The notes: generated by a model not told the origin, from the letters alone. A stretch of DNA of 64,000 bases from Dipteris shenzhenensis (GCA_047967505.1 CM106541.1), one strand, 5' to 3'; counted from the stretch's first letter, positions 21,533 to 32,726 are shown. Translations and numbers: made by a program.

Positions 21533-22180
21533 TGTTAGATATGTTCAATGCCTCACCCTCCTTGTAACCAGTAGTGGTCCAAGGTGCTCAAGTTGTAAGG
21601 CCCCCATATGAGGAGAAGCCATGTGTGAGCCTGGGACACTAGATGGTGGATCCTGACTTGCATGTCAAACGAGGTCTATCAATGAGACCGTTGATGGTAG
21701 AAAGGTGATTTTCTGGGAGTCCCTTACTCTTGCTAGGGCCTAGGAGACAGTTGGCCCCCAGTTGGAGGGTTCGAGGGCGAGAGCCCCCGAGGCGATGGTA
21801 TAGAAAATATTCCCTGAATATTCCATGGACGACGAATCGGTTCCACCGACTAGGTTGACTAGTTGGCTCCACCGACTAGGTTGACTGGTCGATTCCACTG
21901 ACTACGTTGATTCGACTACTACCCTCATAGCTATAAAGAGGTGACCTCCCCAGTTCATTGTATCAAATCATTTTAGATCAGATCAGATCTTTCAACTAGT
22001 AGCTCTTCACCTAGTATCTATCTAGATTGCCATCTAAGCTTTACTGTGGGAGTGCACGGGTGGATGAAGCCATCATCTGTACTACATCAGTATTGAAGAA
22101 TTTTTTTCCTCTCCAGTTTGTTGTGTACTCTCTATTCTTTATTCAATTTTTGTTCCACTGCTGTGTCATGTTATTTAACA
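21533..22180 (+). repeat. Copia-3 left (shared) LTR
   Basis: Starts after the tract GTTGAGGGGGGG (21521-21532) and ends TTATTTAACA before the primer-binding site. It holds the box CCCCCATATGAGGAGA (21600-21615), a tandem repeat of about 26 bp with ACCGACTAGGTTGACT (21833-21915), and TATAAAG at 21932. Confidence 0.9.
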
Positions 22181-22196
22181 TGGTATTAGAGCCCAG
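22181..22196 (+). other. Primer-binding site of Copia-3
   Basis: TGGTATTAGAGCCCAG lies directly after the LTR. It is an initiator Met-tRNA type site with one C-to-T change. Confidence 0.8.
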
Positions 22197-22253
22197 GCGA
22201 CTTTAAGGATCAAAGAGTAGAAGAGAGGCGAAGGCTTCAATAGCATACGGAGT

Positions 22254-23110
22254 GATGGCAACAGAAAGCAGCTCGAGTTTAGCAGCTGTAGCTACACCAA
22301 CAATCCAAGTGTTGAGGATCGCCCACCAGCCTTCACTGAGATGGTACAAACTAAACTCTATGGAAGTTTAAAATTACTGCTATTCTGGATTCATATGAGC
22401 TTCTAGAGACAACACTGGCGATTGTTGACCTAGAACCACAAGGAAACCCCAACCCAGCAAATCCGGGGAGTACGATACCTCCTAATGCCGACCTTCTATG
22501 AGCTTGGAAATACAGGAAAGTAGATGGTCTATGTGCCCTGGTTACAAGTACTACTGATAGTGTTTTGACCTTGATTTAGCATACATCTAAGGCAACTGCG
22601 GCCTAGAACATATTGAAGAGTCAGTATGAGACACGAAATCAGACAAGGATCTAAAACCTAGAGAATCAGCACGTAGCTGAGAAGTTTAATGAAGGAGAGA
22701 CAACAGAGGCGTTCATAACCCGAATCAAAACTCTATGTGACTAGATGGCTGGTGCTGGGATACAAAAGACTAGCAAAGAGCTAGCTCGGCAGTGTCTCTG
22801 GATATGCCCACCAAGGTTTGATGGACTGGTAACAGCGCTTAACACTCAGATGAAACCCCAACCATTGTCATTTGAGGAATTCTTTGCTTTACTTATGGAG
22901 GAGGAATTAAGTCTTAAAGCTTGAGATGGAGGCAGAAATGGGGATGCTACATTCTCTGCCACTACGAAAGGCAAAGGTGGTTCCTCCACCAAAGGTGAGT
23001 CCTCTACTAGTGGTGACAAAAAGAAGAAGGGCAACAAGAAGAAGTTTCAAGGAGAATGCTTCTACTGCAAGAAGAAAGGCCATGTGATTGCAGATTGCCG
23101 GGTCAAGAAA
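22254..23110 (+). pseudogene. Copia-3 gag
   Basis: The start is MATESSSSLAAVAT (22254). The capsid region is recognised by AWKYRKVDGLCALVTST, ENQHVAEKFNEGETTEAFI and RFDGLVTALNTQ, and the nucleocapsid by the zinc knuckle CFYCKKKGHVIADC (23060-23101). There are frameshifts near 22360 and 22500. Stops such as those near 22578, 22603 and 22742 mostly fall where Gln or Trp is expected. Confidence 0.82.
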
Positions 23111-23650
23111 GCAGATGAAAAGAATGGTACCTTGAAGAAGATAGGTAAGGGGAAAGAGACAGCTAACACAGCAGAAGCAAAGTTGGATCTATTTCTGGCC
23201 ATTGAGGAAGGGTGTTCCTCAATTCAAGAAGCTTCAACCACTGATTCATGGGTGTTAGATAGTGGTGCCTCCCGTCACATGACCTGCAAGAAGGGTCTAT
23301 ATTGTTCCATGCAACCTCTACAGGAACCCATCACCATGACGGTTGGTAATAATGCAAAATGCCCTGTTGAGGGTACAAGTATGGTTTCATTTGTTTCTAT
23401 AAATGGAGATGTTAAGAAACTATCTAATGTGATGTATGTTCCACAAATCAAGAGAAATTTGCTATCAGTTGCTTCCATAACTGACCTTGACCATGAGGTG
23501 AGGTTCAACAAGGCAGGAGCAGAAATTCTGGATAGTGCAGGCAATCTTGTTGGCATTGGAGTAAGGAGGAACAACTTGTATGAGCTAAGTGCTCTTATAG
23601 TCGAAAGGCATTCCCACAAGAAAGCAAGAATAGAGCAAACACTCCTCTAG
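23111..23650 (+). pseudogene. Copia-3 protease and pre-integrase start
   Basis: An open stretch with the protease site DSWVLDSGASRHMTC (about 23243-23287), catalytic Asp present, then MTVGNNAKCPVEGTS, VMYVPQIKRNLLSVASI and NNLYELSAL. The HHCC pre-integrase module that should follow is missing. The reading jumps to RIEQTLL and then, out of frame, to PLELVHVDLCG-like integrase. So a stretch of pre-integrase is deleted near 23600-23650. Confidence 0.85.
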
Positions 23651-24330
23651 AGTTGGTGCATGTTGACTTGTGCGGTAAGATGCCTACACTAGCCTTGGGG
23701 GGATCTTCCTATTTTTTATTGATTGTTGATGACTATAGTAGGAAGATGTGGCTGTACTTTCTTCATTAAAAGGCTCAAGCTTTTGGTAAATTGAAAGAAT
23801 GGCTACAGCTTGTTGAAAATGAAACACGTAGAAAAGTGAAGAAAATCAGATCAGATGGTGGTGGTGAGTTTGTTTCTATAGAGTTTGGAGATTTTTGCAA
23901 GAGCAAAGGGATCAAGCGACAAATGAACAACACCACATACACCTCAGCAAAATTCAGTTGTTGAACGTTGTATGCGGACCAACGTGGAGATGGGAAGGTG
24001 CATGTTGAAAGGTGCTGGACTGCCAAACCACTTTTGGGCTGAAGCTGTCAATACTATGGTTTACATCCTTAATGCAACTATACAAAGGCACTCAAAGGTA
24101 AAACACCACATGAGGCTTACAGTGGTAAGAAGCCATCAGTCTCCCATTTCAAAACGTCTGGGTGTGAATGCTATGCGCATGTACCAAACAAAGAGAGAAA
24201 CAAGCTACAACCAAAAAGCACCAAATGTATCTTTTTAGGCTATTGTGATGAGAAGAAAGCCTATCAGTTGTATGACCGAGAGGCAAAGAATATCATAGCA
24301 AGCCGCAATGTGGTGTTCAAGGAGTAGCCA
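23651..24330 (+). pseudogene. Copia-3 integrase
   Basis: Integrase core fragments in several frames. ELVHVDLCGKM gives the first Asp (about 23650), VDDYSRKMWLYFLH follows, then KIRSDGGGEFVSIEF with the second Asp (near 23845). A frameshifted segment follows where the Glu motif should be (near 23950). After it come NHFWAEAVNTMVYILNAT (24019) and a GYC-like end near 24240. The Glu of the catalytic triad is obscured by the frame change. Confidence 0.82.
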
Positions 24331-24599
24331 CATGTAGTGGAGGTAGAGAAGAGCTCTTCCACTTTATCATCAAGCAAAGAGGTAATTCACTATGGACCTG
24401 TCCCAGGAGCTATAAAGGAGGAGGAAATATCAGATGATGAAGGTATAAGTCACCAACCTATTGTTACACCACCGGAAAAGCCATTGCCACAATGGGTAAG
24501 GCAACTCTATGACCATGATAACCAGATGCCTATGTTGAGCAGCATGCAGATGGATCGAGGAAGTCTCAAAGAATCAAGGAGCAAAGGAGGGCTTCTGCC

Positions 24600-25670
24600 C
24601 ACATAGTTAATATGGCCTTTGGCTGATATTATTGTAGAAGTAAAGGAGCCTGCAAGTTTGGAGGAAGCACTTGCAAACTGACATTGGAAAAATGCTATGC
24701 AAGTACAATATGATAGCATCATGAAGAATGAAACTTGGGAGCTGGTAGATCGACCACCTAATAGAAAGGTTATTGGCACCAAGTGGGTTTGGAAGGTAAA
24801 GTACAAGGCCGATGGGACTTTGGAAAGGTACAAAGCCAGATCGGTTGCACAAGGATTTTCACAGGTTGAAGGATTTAATTTTCAGGAATCTTTCAACGAC
24901 TGCTATAATGACCACTATTCGCACAGTACTATCAGTGGCTGCTCATAAAAAGTGGTCAGTTTATCAAATGGATGTTAAATCAGCATTCTTGAATGGTGAC
25001 CTCAAGGAGGAGATGTACGTGGCTCAGCCACCAGGGCTTGAGGCCCCCCATTCTGAGAACAAGGTATGTAAGCTCAAGAAGGCTTTGTACAAGCTGAAAT
25101 AGGCCCCAAGAGCATGGTACCAAACAATGAATATACAAATTTTTTCATAATTAAACTTCAAAAGATGTGCCTCAGGTGCTAACTTGTATGTGTATAGGAA
25201 AGATGGAAAATCTGCTATTATTATTCTATATGTGGATGATCTCCTTATTACAAGTGACTATGAAGACATGATCCAGCAGACAAGAAAGGCGTTGAGCACT
25301 GAGTTTGAGATGACAACAGACTTAGGCTTGATGCACTACTATTTGGGGATTGAAGTCTAGCAAGAGCCAGGCAAGATCTTGATCTCTCAGCAAAAATATG
25401 CAAGGGAGATCTTGAAGGCATTGGGTATGTCCGAGTGCAAGGAGATAGATACACCTATGGAGGTAAATGCGAGGTTGTCTATGGAGGATGCCTCACAACC
25501 AACAGACATCAGGAAGTACATGAAGTTGGTTGGCAGTCTCATCTATCTGTGCAACACTAGACCAGACATCAGTTTTGTTGTTGGCGTTTTGAGCAGGTTC
25601 TCTAATAAGCCTCGGGAGAATCATTGGAATGCAAGGATGTGGGTGCTTAGGTATGTGAAGGGCACTCTTG
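24600..25670 (+). pseudogene. Copia-3 reverse transcriptase
   Basis: A nearly full RT: ENETWELVDRPPNRKVIGTKWVWK-type start (24720; split as NETWELVDRP and KWVWKVKYKADGTLERYKAR), VYQMDVKSAFLNGDLKEEMY (about 24960), KLKKALYKLK, then ILYVDDLLITSDYEDM with an intact YVDD box (about 25227), and the thumb with LMHYYLGIEV and KYAREILKALGMSECK. Frameshifts near 24890 and 25140. TAG codons at about 25100 and 25360 replace expected Gln. Confidence 0.88.
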
Positions 25671-26310
25671 ATTATGGCATCACCTATGGTACAGGAACTT
25701 CCTTGGCTAGACATTCTGGAGATGTTGATTCCAAGAAATCAATTTTTGGAGATGTTGATTCCAAGAAATCAATTTTTGGATATTGTTTCTCTTTAGGTTC
25801 AGGTATCTTCTCATGGATCAGTAAGAAATAACCAACAGTGGCATTGTCTTCTACCGAGGCTTGGGCTGGAGATGTTGATTCCAAGAAATCAATTTTTGGA
25901 TATTGTTTCTCTTTAGGTTCAGGTATCTTCTCATGGATCAGTAAGAAATAACCAACAGTGGCATTGTCTTCTACCGAGGCTGAGTACAAGGTAGCATGTT
26001 TTTCTACTTGTTGTGAAGTAATGTGGATGAGGAGGATCTTATGGCACATGGGAGTGCAAGAGGATGAGGCAACTGTGCTGAGGTGTGACAATCAAAGTTG
26101 CATGGCCATTGCTAAAAATCCAGTGTTTCATGTGCGCACAAAACATATAGAGATTTAGTATCACTATGTGCATGATTAGGATGGGATAGTGGAATTGGTC
26201 TCCAACAGAAGAAAATGGAGCAAATATCTTCACCAAGGCACTCGGGAAGAATCAGCTTCAGGGTCATCTTCAGAGACTCGGCATTGGGCCGAGAAGGTAG
26301 TTCACCTACG
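25671..26310 (+). pseudogene. Copia-3 RNase H with internal duplications
   Basis: RNase H of copia. GDVDSKKSIFGYCFSLGSG appears twice as a full block because of a 120-base tandem duplication, and a 30-base duplication precedes it. The rest continues with STEAEYKVACFSTCCEVMW, DNQSCMAIAKNPVFHVRTKH and a damaged NIFTKALG end near 26225. Both duplicate blocks carry the same TAA at the Gln of SKKQPTVAL, so the stop predates the duplication. Confidence 0.85.
25721..25984 (+). repeat. Nested tandem duplications in RNase H (30 and 120 bp)
   Basis: GATGTTGATTCCAAGAAATC occurs at 25721, 25751 and 25871. The 25747-25860 block recurs at 25867-25980 essentially without change, so the duplication is recent. 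Confidence 0.92.
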
Positions 26311-26329
26311 GGTGGACATTGAGGGGGGG

Positions 26330-26989
26330 TGTTAGATATGCTCAATGCCCCACCCTCCTAGTAACCAGGAGTGGTCCAAGGTGCTCAAGTTGCAAGGCCC
26401 CCATATGAGGAGAAGCCATGTGTGAGCCCAAGACACTGGTTGCATGCCAGATGAGGTCTATCAAATGAGATTGTTGATGATAGAAAGGTGATTGTGTGGG
26501 AACCCCTTACTCTTGCTAAGGACTGGGGGCCAGTTGGCCCCCAGGTGGGGGGTCCTAAGGTGGCTTGCGGCCCCCCTGGTGGGGGTTCAAGGGCAAGAGC
26601 CCTCGAGGCAATGGTATAGGGAATATTCCCTTAATATCACATGGACGACTAGTCGGTTCCACCAACTAGGTTGACTAGTCGGCTCCACCAACTAGGTTGA
26701 CTGGTCGGTTCCACCGACTCCATTAATCCGACTACCACCCTCATAGCTATAAAGAGGCGACCTCCCTAGTCCATTGTATCAGATCAGTTCAGATCAGATC
26801 AGATCTTCTAGCTAGTAGCTCTTCACCTAGTATCTATCTAGATCACCATCTCTCCACTGTGGGAGCACACGGGTGGACGGAGCCATCATCTGTACTACAT
26901 CAGTATTGAAGGAAAATTTTGTTCCTCTCCAGTTTGCTATGTATTCTCTATTCTTTGTTTAGTTTTTGTTCCACTGCGCCGTGTAATTT
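26330..26989 (+). repeat. Copia-3 right (3') LTR
   Basis: Follows the tract GAGGGGGGG (26321-26329). It aligns with 21533-22180, carries the CCCCCATATGAGGAGA box (near 26399), the ACCGACT/GGTTGACT repeats (26645-26720) and TATAAAG (26748). Extra bases lie near 26540-26590. The end reads TTTAATA rather than TTTAACA. Confidence 0.85.
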
Positions 26990-27245
26990 AATAGCCCCAA
27001 GTGCAAGTGTTGATGTAGGTGTTTTAGGGAGGTTAGAGATGTGTTACTATTGTAGGGACTGCCTTGTTAATAATGTCCATAGGATTGTCCCATGTGAGTA
27101 GGGAAATGTGTCGATGCAAACGGATTGTCAATTAGACGTCACGGTGAAATTCTTTAAGGAGCAAATTATTGAAAAAAGGGGCCCACGTAGCGGTGCAAAA
27201 AAGGGGCCCACACAGGTGCTAGGGATGCCAAAATTATGTGCAATG
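26990..27245 (+). repeat. LTR-like segment P', plus-strand copy
   Basis: From TGTTGATGTAGGTGTTTTAGG (27009) this resembles the minus-strand segment 18945-19268. It runs straight into gypsy RT sequence at TATTGGAAAA. Confidence 0.5.
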
Positions 27246-28235
27246 GGCTGGAAAAGTATTGGAAAAAATGGCTGGATCAGAGATATATAGCTTCTTGGAT
27301 GGCTTCAGTGGCTATAACCAAGTACAAATTGCTCCTGCTAACCAATCAAAAGTAGGATTTGCTACAAAATGGGGTATATTTGCTTATAGAGTCATGCCAT
27401 TTGGCCTTTTAATGCCCCAGCCACATTCCAACGACTCATGTTCATAGCTTTCAAGTATTTTCTAAATAAGTTTCTACAGGGGTTCTTGGATGATTTGTGC
27501 ATCCACTCAAACAAAAAAGACCACTTCAAATGTCTTGAAGCAGTACTAATCAAATGCAGGGGGTATGGCATCTCCCTAAATCCAACGAAATGCCAATTCA
27601 TGGTCACCCATAGAGTTGTTTTTGGACACATCGTTTCTCAACATGGGATTGCAACTGAGATGGACAAAATCAAAATCATCATGGAATTGCCTGCTCTTAC
27701 AAATTCCAAAGGTGTACAGGTCTTTGTGGGACATGCCGGCTATTATATAAGATTTATCTTGAGATATGCCATGATATCCAGACCACTTTACAAATTATTA
27801 GTGGAATTCTTACGGACACAAGAGTGCAACCAAGCCTTTGAGCTTTTAAAGTGGTGCCTAATCACAGCACCCATCCTTATATCTCCCAATTGGGATATTG
27901 ATTTTCATGTTCATACTGATGGCTCCAAGTAAGCGATTGGGAGTGTGCTTTGCCAACATGGCGAACATAAGAAACACTATCCATTCTACTTTGCCAGTTG
28001 ACAACTCAATGATGCAGAGATCAACTATACCACCACAGAAAGAGAAGCCCTCGCAATGGTGTATAGTGTTAAGAAATTTTGACACTATCTATTGGCAAAT
28101 GATTGTCTTTCTCACCGACCATCAAGCATTGCTTTATCTTGTAAACTGTCCATGTACAATAGGAAGAATAACTAGATGGATCCTCTTGCTTCAAGAATTC
28201 AACTTCAAAATAGTGGTCCACAAAGGTGCCCAACA
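27246..28235 (+). pseudogene. Gypsy-4 reverse transcriptase and RNase H
   Basis: A gypsy RT from SEIYSFLDGFSGYNQVQIA through WGIFAYRVMPFGL, then (after a frame change near 27420) FLDDLCIHSNKKDHFKCLEA with the FLDD catalytic box, LNPTKCQFMVTHRVVFGHIV and VGHAGYYIRFI. RNase H follows: LYKLLVEFLRTQECNQAFELL, HTDGSK, AEINYTT.EREALAMV and GRITRWILLLQEFNFKIVVH. It ends at about 28230 where a G-rich tract begins. Stops near 27448, 27930 and 28080. It matches Gypsy-2 and supplies the RT palm that Gypsy-2 lacks. Confidence 0.88.
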
Positions 28236-28515
28236 CTACGGGGGTGGAATGGGGGGTGAGGGTGGGGGGTGGAGGGCGAGAGGGGGTGGGGTGGGGGGGT
28301 GTGGAGAGGAGGTGAAGGGGGGGGGTTGGAGAGGGAAGGGGAGGGGGTGGAGAGGAAGGGGGGGGGAGGGGGAAAGGTGGTGGTGGAGAGAGGGGGGGGA
28401 GGAAGGGGGGCGGTGGGCGAAAAGAGGGGGGGGTGGAGGGGGAGGGGGAGGGGGAAGGGGGGGGGCAGAGAGGTGGTGGTGGTGGAAAGAGGGGGCCGGG
28501 GGGGGTGGGGAACTT
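28236..28515 (+). repeat. G-rich, purine-rich low-complexity tract
   Basis: Almost only G and A on the plus strand with many runs of 4-8 G, mostly as GGGGGA, GGGTGG and GAGAGG units. Apparent open frames on both strands here are composition artefacts. The runs could form G-quadruplexes. Confidence 0.9.
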
Positions 28516-29190
28516 GATGGAAGGAAATTCAAAGGGAGGAGGAGATGGTCACATGAATGCTCACCAAGTCTTTCTCAATGTAATAGGATTGTTTAGGAAG
28601 ATGCACGGTGGGTCGATGGCTAGGTTATCGCTACGAGAAGGGCTCAAAATAACTCACCATGTGAGGATGGGAGTAGGGTGGTGGTTCGATGGAGAGGGAG
28701 GAGGGTCTTGCATAGGGCTTGGAATGGGGAAGAGGATGGAGGCTAGATGTGGAAGAAAAAGAATGAGGGGGTGGAGTGGGTTTTTATAGGAATGAGTGTA
28801 GGGTTAGGATTAAACCCTATATGCTTCCCGGGCCATAACTTTTCATGGTTAGCTCAAATCGCTCCTCTATAAAAATGTGAAATGTTTAAAATTGCGACCT
28901 CTACGTATTGGTGTCCATTAACTAGACGGATTTGTTCTTCAAGTGGCTTCTTTATAAGAAATAAAGAAATTTCTTAAGGTAGTAACCCAAGGTTGATGCT
29001 TTCGGTTGATCTATTTGGCTAGAGTTGGAATTCCCAAACTATCTGAAAATTTCCAATTTTCCTAATATGGTGTTCAAGGAAGAGCAAGGTATTCTTAGTA
29101 TGCAAGGTTCCGAGGCTTTCTGCCACCTACAGATATATCAGTGCCGTCGTTTGTAGTGTATAAGCATAGCTTAGGACCTCGGGTCATATT
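28516..29190. other. Unassigned spacer
   Basis: No gene or known repeat seen. The first part is still purine-rich (to about 28780); the rest is AT-moderate with no conserved motif. Confidence 0.4.
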
Positions 29191-29193
29191 CCG

Positions 29194-30035
29194 ATGAGAG
29201 ACGTAGGCTTAAGTGTGGTAAGCAAACATAGTGCATGCATGTATGAAAGGAACATGCATCATCATGATTACGGTAATGAAGGCTTTTGCCTTCATTGGAG
29301 GTTAAAGGGTTTAGATGGAGTTGCAGTTAAAGAAGTCGAGGGGAATACACAACCCTTGGAAGAAACAACCAGTCTTGTTCCAAAACTGTTTGAGGTTTAT
29401 CCACAAGCAAGATGTTAAGGTAGAATTGAAAATTAATGGATTTCTACCATGGTTGTCTTGGAATACCTCTTCCAGCAGGAAGTAGTCAGTTCCATAAGAA
29501 AAAGCGCATGGACTTGCCAAGAAAGAAGGGCCCATGGCTGCCCAGTGCTCTTAGATAGAAGGAAACGCTAGAGATTCTTCGCAAGAAAAGAAAGTGCTTT
29601 AGATGTGGGAAAGAGGGGCATGTGGCTGCCCAGTGCCCTGGAAGGCCAGTAAGCCAAAAGGGAGAAGAGAATGCCATAAGACCAATCTAAATTAATGATT
29701 ATAAGATGCTAAAAGACCTACTTGATGTGGGAGATTCCTAGGTAGAGCTACTAATCAGAATATTTTTTTTCTTCCCAATGGATTCGGGAACAAGGACGAA
29801 CGAGAGTGAACTTACGATGATATCGAGTTTTTTGAACTAGAGGTGGAAGTGATGGAGGGGAACTTGAAAAGAAAAGAAAGGACTCGAGGTAGGATTACCA
29901 CAGGTACCTTGCCAAGCTCAAAGACTATTTGGCACTCGATGCCAAGTGGGTGGATGAGTAATTTTGTTTGGAATATCCTCAAGTTTTACAGTTGTACCGA
30001 AGCTTTTCAGTTGAGGATAACTGCTTAGAAGTTGA
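29194..30035 (+). pseudogene. LTR-X element internal remnant with a CCHC zinc knuckle
   Basis: The firm feature is a nucleocapsid-type zinc knuckle, CFRCGKEGHVAAQCPGRP, at about 29590-29643. Just upstream (29525-29560) a second MAAQC-like piece suggests a broken repeat of the knuckle. The remainder (DDIEFFELEVEVMEGNLKRK and a short tail up to 30030) shows no pol motif. It lies directly before a polypurine tract and LTR-X start, so gag appears joined to the 3' end with pol deleted. Family (gypsy or copia) is undecided. Confidence 0.5.
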
Positions 30036-30045
30036 GGGGATGTCA
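30036..30045 (+). other. Polypurine tract before LTR-X
   Basis: GTTGAGGGGA immediately precedes TGTCACGAAAT, the LTR-X start. Confidence 0.6.
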
Positions 30046-30635
30046 CGAAATCATATTTATCCCAAGAAATAAAGATAAATATTTATAAGATTGACTTCGG
30101 TTTAAGAAAGTTGACTTCGGATAACTTGCAAGGGTTTTATTTTGCTTTTCTTTGCATTGGTTAAGAGAATTGTGGGGACGCCCACAAGGGACTAGGAATA
30201 GTCTAGGAGTTAGAATGCATGCATTTGTCTAACCTCTAATGGGTTAAAGTGTTGGATATTGTTTATTGAATGTGTAGGACCTAGAAGAAAGCAAAAAGGC
30301 CTAAATTTTAAGGGGCAAGTGCCAAAAAATAGGTCCCACCACAACAAAAGCACCAAGAAAGTGGCACCCCACTTTAAAGAGGGCCTACTAGAGTCAAAAA
30401 CGAAATTTAGCACCAAAATTGGGGAAATATAGCATAAAAGCCAACTTATAAAGAAAAGCAAGCCCTAGCTTTTTGGAGCCTATGCTTTTGGGCTTGTAGC
30501 CTAGTCTATAAAGAGGAAGGCCTTGTGCCCTCATGAACACAAAATTTAGTGTACTCAACGTCATGCTCTATTATGATCTAGTTGTAGTATGTACAAAGTG
30601 TATTCTATTGCAATCAAGACCTTTGATAGTATCTT
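30046..30635 (+). repeat. LTR-X, plus-strand copy, 3' end diverged or lost
   Basis: Begins TGTCACGAAATCATATT and matches the reverse complement of 36552-36939 and then 34405-34602. Similarity fades after about 30635, so the R/U5 end is missing or replaced. Confidence 0.8.
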
Positions 30636-31030
30636 ATAAATCCTCTAAAAAAATGAAATAATCTAAGAAAGAGTTGTAACTCTTTAGCATTCCTTGAATG
30701 AGGGCACTTAAGGTACTAGAATCTTGTTGGGATCAATATAGATTTTATCCCAAGTATCTAATCTCTTTGGTGAAAAACTCATACTTGATTTTTTGCCATA
30801 TAATCTATGCCTAAGGAGCGATTTGATTTTATGGTTTCAAATGTTTTTTATTTGATTGACTATAGATGGTGACTATACATGAGGATATCATTAAAAAGAC
30901 TAGAGCTAATGTTGTCTCTATGCCAACATGGACTTAGGTAGCACAGAATCTTTGTGTAGAGTAGCGGCAAAGCTCTGCTTGTACTTGCATAAGGCTAGGA
31001 ATAATCTCTCTTAGGAATCCTCAACATGCA
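30636..31030. other. Unassigned AT-rich spacer
   Basis: No gene or repeat recognised between LTR-X and the minisatellite. Confidence 0.35.
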
Positions 31031-31031
31031 A

Positions 31032-31220
31032 GTTGTACTTGCAACTCCTACATGCATGTTCTACATGAAAGTCCTACATGTGATTCCGACATGCATGTTC
31101 TACATGCGAGTTCTACATGCAACTCCTACATGCAACATGCGATTCCTACATGCATGTTCTACATGTGAGTTCTACATGAAACTCCTACATGCAACTTCTA
31201 TATGCAAGTTCTACATGTAG
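31032..31220 (+). repeat. 13-bp minisatellite (CTACATGCA type)
   Basis: About 13 imperfect copies of a 13-base unit with consensus CTACATGNANNTY. Many copies contain ACATGCATGT-type palindromes. It happens to stay open in one frame because few stops fit the unit; no protein is implied. Confidence 0.85.
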
Positions 31221-31384
31221 AGAGAGAATATCTTACATGCAGAGAGAAAAGCTCTCCAACTTGTATAAATACCCCATAATGGAATGAATCCCACACTCTT
31301 TCGGGCATTGTGTTGAGTTCTACTTTGGTATTCGAAGCAATTGTCTCCAAGTGTCCATGCTTCCTTGCACTCCACATCCAAAAG

Positions 31385-31585
31385 CATGTCCTAACCCTGC
31401 AACTCCTCCTCCCCTCTCCTCCAACCTTACAACCCATCCTCTTCCTCTCCTCCTCCCTTCTCCTTCCTCCTCCTCCTCCCTCCTCCCTCCTCCTCCCTCC
31501 TCCTCCTCCCTCCTCCTCCCTTCTCCTCCCTCTTCTCCTTCCTTCTCCTCCCTCCTCCTCCTCCGTTTTGCTCTCACACCTTCTT
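31385..31585 (+). repeat. CT-rich microsatellite
   Basis: A pyrimidine tract of CTCCTCC/CTTCCTC units. Open frames here on both strands are composition effects. Confidence 0.9.
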
Positions 31586-32726
31586 CCTCTCCCACTCCTA
31601 TGCTCCCCCTAAACCCTTATTCCCTAAACCGTTGACCTCCATGATCTACGAGGGAGACGAGTTCTCTGCCATGTACTCTACCTTGAACCTTGGATCCTCC
31701 TTTTGAACCTTGAATCTCTTCCAAACTTTGGAACCTCCTCTAAACCTTGGAACCTCCTTCTGGACACTTAACCTCCCTCTAGCCCTTAAAGTTCAAATCC
31801 GAATAACAGAAAGCCATAAAAACTGAGAAACACGTGGCCAATGTATCACTTCTACTCAGATACTTGAGCATATTAATCTCCGACGACTTCTCAATTATGA
31901 TTAGTGTCTTCCTTAATAAAATTCAAGAAAACAATCCACTATTGTCCTATAAACATAAGGAAAACTTTATCAACATAACAGAGATACTATCCTTAGACAT
32001 TTGTAAACACTATTTCTTGGAGCCTTTTTTGTCTTCTTTCCTTGAGAGACTCTTCAAGTCTTCTCAAATGGAGTGATTTGCATATAAATTCCATACCAAT
32101 ACTTTTCCAAGTAATATGAACCTCTTCTTGGAATTTCTTTCAAAAGAACTTTCTTTGAAGAATTTCTCAAATTTCCATTCATTGCTTAAGTCTCCAAACA
32201 CTTACCATACCTTAGGTGCAACTTACTGCTCCGTCCGAAAGCGTATATTACTTTTACGGATATTGTAAAGATGTGTCACTCTGGCTATATTAATCCATGA
32301 GAGACCATAAAGATTTCTGTTTATTCTATAAACAGGTCCCAATAACAGCATACTATAAGATGATTAAATCTTGACTTGGCTAACGATGACCAGATAAAAA
32401 TATCGTCATGTAAAGAGCTAGTCCTCCTTGAGCATAGCATGCTCCATAGTAAGAAACAACTTGCTTTGAAATTAACTGAAAGAGCAAGCTTTACAGTTAA
32501 TAGAACCACAAATCATATAAGGTCCAACTATGTATTTCTCAATGTCCATGAAAGATATCCATTCTCCTTTGCAATAGCAAGATTGTAAGCCCATATTCTT
32601 GACTAAATAGAAGAAACCGGTTTCTTAACAGAAACAATATAACTGGAATCCTCTAGAGCAGAATTTTGAAACTCAGCAAACACACCCTTTCATTGAGGTG
32701 GCCTTCCCTTAAAATAAGCGAGCTGC
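31586..32726. other. Unassigned region
   Basis: Short CCTTGGAACCTCC-like repeats occur at 31680-31760. A modest open stretch at 31834-32076 (80 aa, LLRYLSILISDDFSI...) has no motif I recognise and no neighbours to support it. The rest shows nothing. Confidence 0.3.

Larger units (their letters stand above)
21533..26989 (+). mobile_element. Copia-3, Ty1/copia element in tandem with a truncated copy
   Basis: LTRs begin TGTTAGATATG. The left LTR (648 bp) is followed by TGGTATTAGAGCCC as primer-binding site. The internal region encodes gag with CCHC knuckle, protease, integrase, RT with YVDD and RNase H, all with stops and frameshifts. The left LTR is preceded not by host DNA but by another RNase H and polypurine tract (20830-21532), so the structure is truncated internal region, LTR, full internal region, LTR. 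No target duplication was found; the outer right end has lost its CA. Confidence 0.9.

Noticed and set aside
28236-28789. Gly- and Pro-rich open frames on both strands
   Set aside because: They come from the G/A low-complexity tract; every frame is open because few stops are possible.
31310-31635. Ser/Leu/Pro-rich and Glu/Arg-rich frames on opposite strands
   Set aside because: Composition effect of the CT-rich microsatellite.
31834-32076. An 80-residue plus-strand frame (MANVSLLLRYLSIL...)
   Set aside because: No recognised family, no neighbouring exon-like sequence, and length near chance for AT-rich DNA.
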